Shown piece by piece: positions 62,579 through 64,000 of a stretch of 64,000 bases of DNA (the first letter of the stretch is position 1; every line of letters begins with the position of its first letter). This DNA is from Sphingobacterium sp. ML3W (GTDB lineage: Bacteria; Bacteroidota; Bacteroidia; Sphingobacteriales; Sphingobacteriaceae): the NCBI RefSeq assembly GCF_029542085.1, contig NZ_CP107036.1, positions 682,001 to 746,000 on the forward strand, read 5' to 3'. Below the pieces are notes generated by a model that did no database searches, was not told where the DNA came from, and was given only the letters and a program-made list of their open reading frames with translations. The translations under genes and the position numbers were made by a program.

Positions 62579-64000
62579 TTAAAAGGATACCTTGAGATTT
62601 AAACCATAACTGCGGGTCGTTGGAAGGGCAAAGCTATCGTAGCCCTGGCCTCCGACACCCGTAGTTGTATTGAGTTCAGGATCATAAGGGGCATCGTTAC
62701 GAAAGAAAAATAAGTTCCGTCCTGTCAGTGATATGGAGGCCTGCTTGATGCCTTGCCATTTAATAGGAAGCTTGTAGCTTAAAGCAATTTCACGCATCCG
62801 AATATTTGTGGCGCTGTAAAGCTGACCTTCGATGATACCATCACGGTTGCCTACTGCACTGTAGTAAGCCTGTGCCGGAAGAAGGCCTTCCCAAGCTGTG
62901 CCGTCCATTTTAACAGCTGCAATGTCAACACCGCCGCGATCCCTTGCTGCCGCGCTTTCTTCGCTTACACCAAAGGAATTGAGGTAGCCGTCGGTGATAC
63001 TAATTACTTTTCCGCCGAACCGGCCGTCTATCGTAAAGCTCAGACCAAAATCTTTGTAAGTAACATTGTTGGTCCATCCCACAATGGCTTTGGGTGTATT
63101 ATTGCCGATATATCCCGCAGGAGCGATCTGTGGCCGGCCATTGTCATCAACGATAATTATCCCGTTTTGATCGCGCTTGAACATAGGAGCCCAGAAATCA
63201 CCAAAGGAACCGCCAAGACGAAGGACATTAAAATTTCCGCCCATGGGGTAAGTATTTCCCAGGTTAGGCGCTAATTTTAGAATCTTGTTGCGGTTGGCAG
63301 TAAAATTAAATCCCGTGTTCCAGTTAAAATGCTCTTTTTTTATTGCAGTTACACCCAGAGCCGCTTCAATACCTTTATTCTCAACATTTCCTGCATTCAA
63401 AAATACGGTCGTGTTAACAACGCCCACGGGTCCCTGATACTCAAAATATTGATCTCTGGTATTGGTTTTGTAAAGTGCGATATCCAGATTGATACGATCT
63501 TTCCAAAAACGGCCTTCATAACCTAATTCGATACTTTTACTGATTTCGGGTTTCAATGGTATTCCCATGTAGGGCCCCGATACATTTGGGGTCAGAATGC
63601 CCGTATTTAAGGTGTTTACAGGGATTGTACTATAGGCGGCAACATCGTTCCCAACTTGGGCAAAAGATAGACGGAGCTTACTGTAGGTAATGAAGCTTGG
63701 CAATTTGAATAATTCATTCAGGACTGTTGATACACCTGCCGACCAATAAAAATAGCCCTTATGTTCCTTGGGTGTATTAGCTAGGGTAGAAGCCCAGTCA
63801 TTTCTAGCCGTTAAATCAAGGTAAACTTTTTCGCGGTAGCCCAAATTGGCCGAAGCAAATAAAGACTGGATCTGTCGACGTGATATGGTTTCAGTCGCTG
63901 ACTGCATAGGGGCATCACGATAGATATTGCTCATCAGAAACTTATTGGCTATGGCGAGTCGAGCCAGGTCTAAAACAGTGCCATTTGAACGTAAGTCATT
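62579..64000 (-). CDS. SusC/RagA receptor, C-terminal part (runs off right edge)
   Basis: The reading frame is open from the right edge to the stop at 62579 (at least 473 residues), so the gene is truncated by the window. It contains typical SusC barrel text: DLTARNDWASTLANTPKEHK, SKSIELGYEGRFWKDRINLD, IVGWTNNVTYKDFGLSFTID and the C-terminal TRSYGLNLKVSF. It is transcribed ahead of the SusD gene. A methionine at 63934 is internal, not the start. Confidence 0.95.
   Translation of the reverse strand, partial: NDLRSNGTVLDLARLAIANKFLMSNIYRDAPMQSATETISRRQIQSLFASANLGYREKVYLDLTARNDWASTLANTPKEHKGYFYWSAGVSTVLNELFKLPSFITYSKLRLSFAQVGNDVAAYSTIPVNTLNTGILTPNVSGPYMGIPLKPEISKSIELGYEGRFWKDRINLDIALYKTNTRDQYFEYQGPVGVVNTTVFLNAGNVENKGIEAALGVTAIKKEHFNWNTGFNFTANRNKILKLAPNLGNTYPMGGNFNVLRLGGSFGDFWAPMFKRDQNGIIIVDDNGRPQIAPAGYIGNNTPKAIVGWTNNVTYKDFGLSFTIDGRFGGKVISITDGYLNSFGVSEESAAARDRGGVDIAAVKMDGTAWEGLLPAQAYYSAVGNRDGIIEGQLYSATNIRMREIALSYKLPIKWQGIKQASISLTGRNLFFFRNDAPYDPELNTTTGVGGQGYDSFALPTTRSYGLNLKVSF

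Noticed and set aside
1..64000. Search for tRNA, rRNA, CRISPR arrays, transposases and phage genes
   Set aside because: None was recognised by eye on either strand; small ncRNAs cannot be excluded without covariance models.

Overview
The window looks like chromosomal DNA of a Bacteroidota bacterium of the Sphingobacteriaceae (Sphingobacterium-like). Base composition is AT-rich, many genes start with lipoprotein or Sec signal peptides, and there are three SusC or SusC/SusD loci, two further TonB-dependent receptors, a FecR/ECF-sigma pair, Bacteroidota-restricted families (DUF3667, DUF3995, DUF5694, DUF5958) and TAnnTTTG-type promoter boxes. No rRNA, tRNA, CRISPR array, insertion sequence or prophage was seen.

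Layout. 1-2.2 kb: ECF sigma factor, FecR anti-sigma factor and the first codons of a SusC receptor, all on the minus strand and running off the left edge. 2.2-9.9 kb: small lipoproteins, a VOC protein, a metzincin-like lipoprotein with an F5/8C domain, a DUF3667 membrane protein, a LuxR-type regulator and a flavodoxin-fold oxidoreductase, with an SDR remnant at 2.4 kb. 10-12.7 kb: a VWA protein and a MoxR/ChlI-like AAA+ ATPase. 13-20.5 kb: DUF1801, a Nudix-CE6-esterase fusion, DUF5694, beta-carbonic anhydrase and three unknown envelope proteins. 20.7-29.6 kb: a peptide-type utilisation operon (leader ORF, M14 carboxypeptidase, TlpA-like thioredoxin, SusC with a frameshift, SusD). 29.8-36.2 kb: a membrane-anchored AraC regulator, a TonB-dependent receptor and a Ca2+-dependent PI-PLC-like phosphodiesterase. 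36.3-45 kb: a minus-strand locus of AraC regulator, acyl-CoA ligase, two alpha/beta-hydrolases, a beta-lactamase-fold hydrolase and a TonB-dependent receptor. 45-47 kb: a decayed stretch with broken small genes plus DUF5958 and DUF5519 proteins. 47.2-51.3 kb: a dinB-dnaE mutasome cassette, visibly richer in G+C than its flanks. 51.5-54.2 kb: two divergent HxlR regulator/redox enzyme pairs. 54.5-58.9 kb: unknown lipoproteins around a YdcF/SanA-like protein. 59-60.6 kb: selO. 60.9-64 kb: SusD and a SusC that runs off the right edge.

How the genes work together. Most of the window is outer-membrane nutrient capture: receptors paired with secreted or lipid-anchored hydrolases and local regulators. 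The best candidates for undescribed biology are the receptor/esterase/acyl-CoA-ligase locus (36.3-45 kb), the receptor/PI-PLC pair with a seven-helix AraC regulator (30.7-36.2 kb), the Nudix-esterase fusion (13.9-15.2 kb), the leader ORF followed by a hairpin and T-tract before the M14 operon (20.76-20.86 kb), and a 16-bp palindrome shared by two distant promoters (8374 and 15285). Several genes are broken: the SusC at 26.68 kb, small ORFs at 45.3 and 46.25 kb, and SDR and receptor remnants at 2.4 and 13.6 kb.
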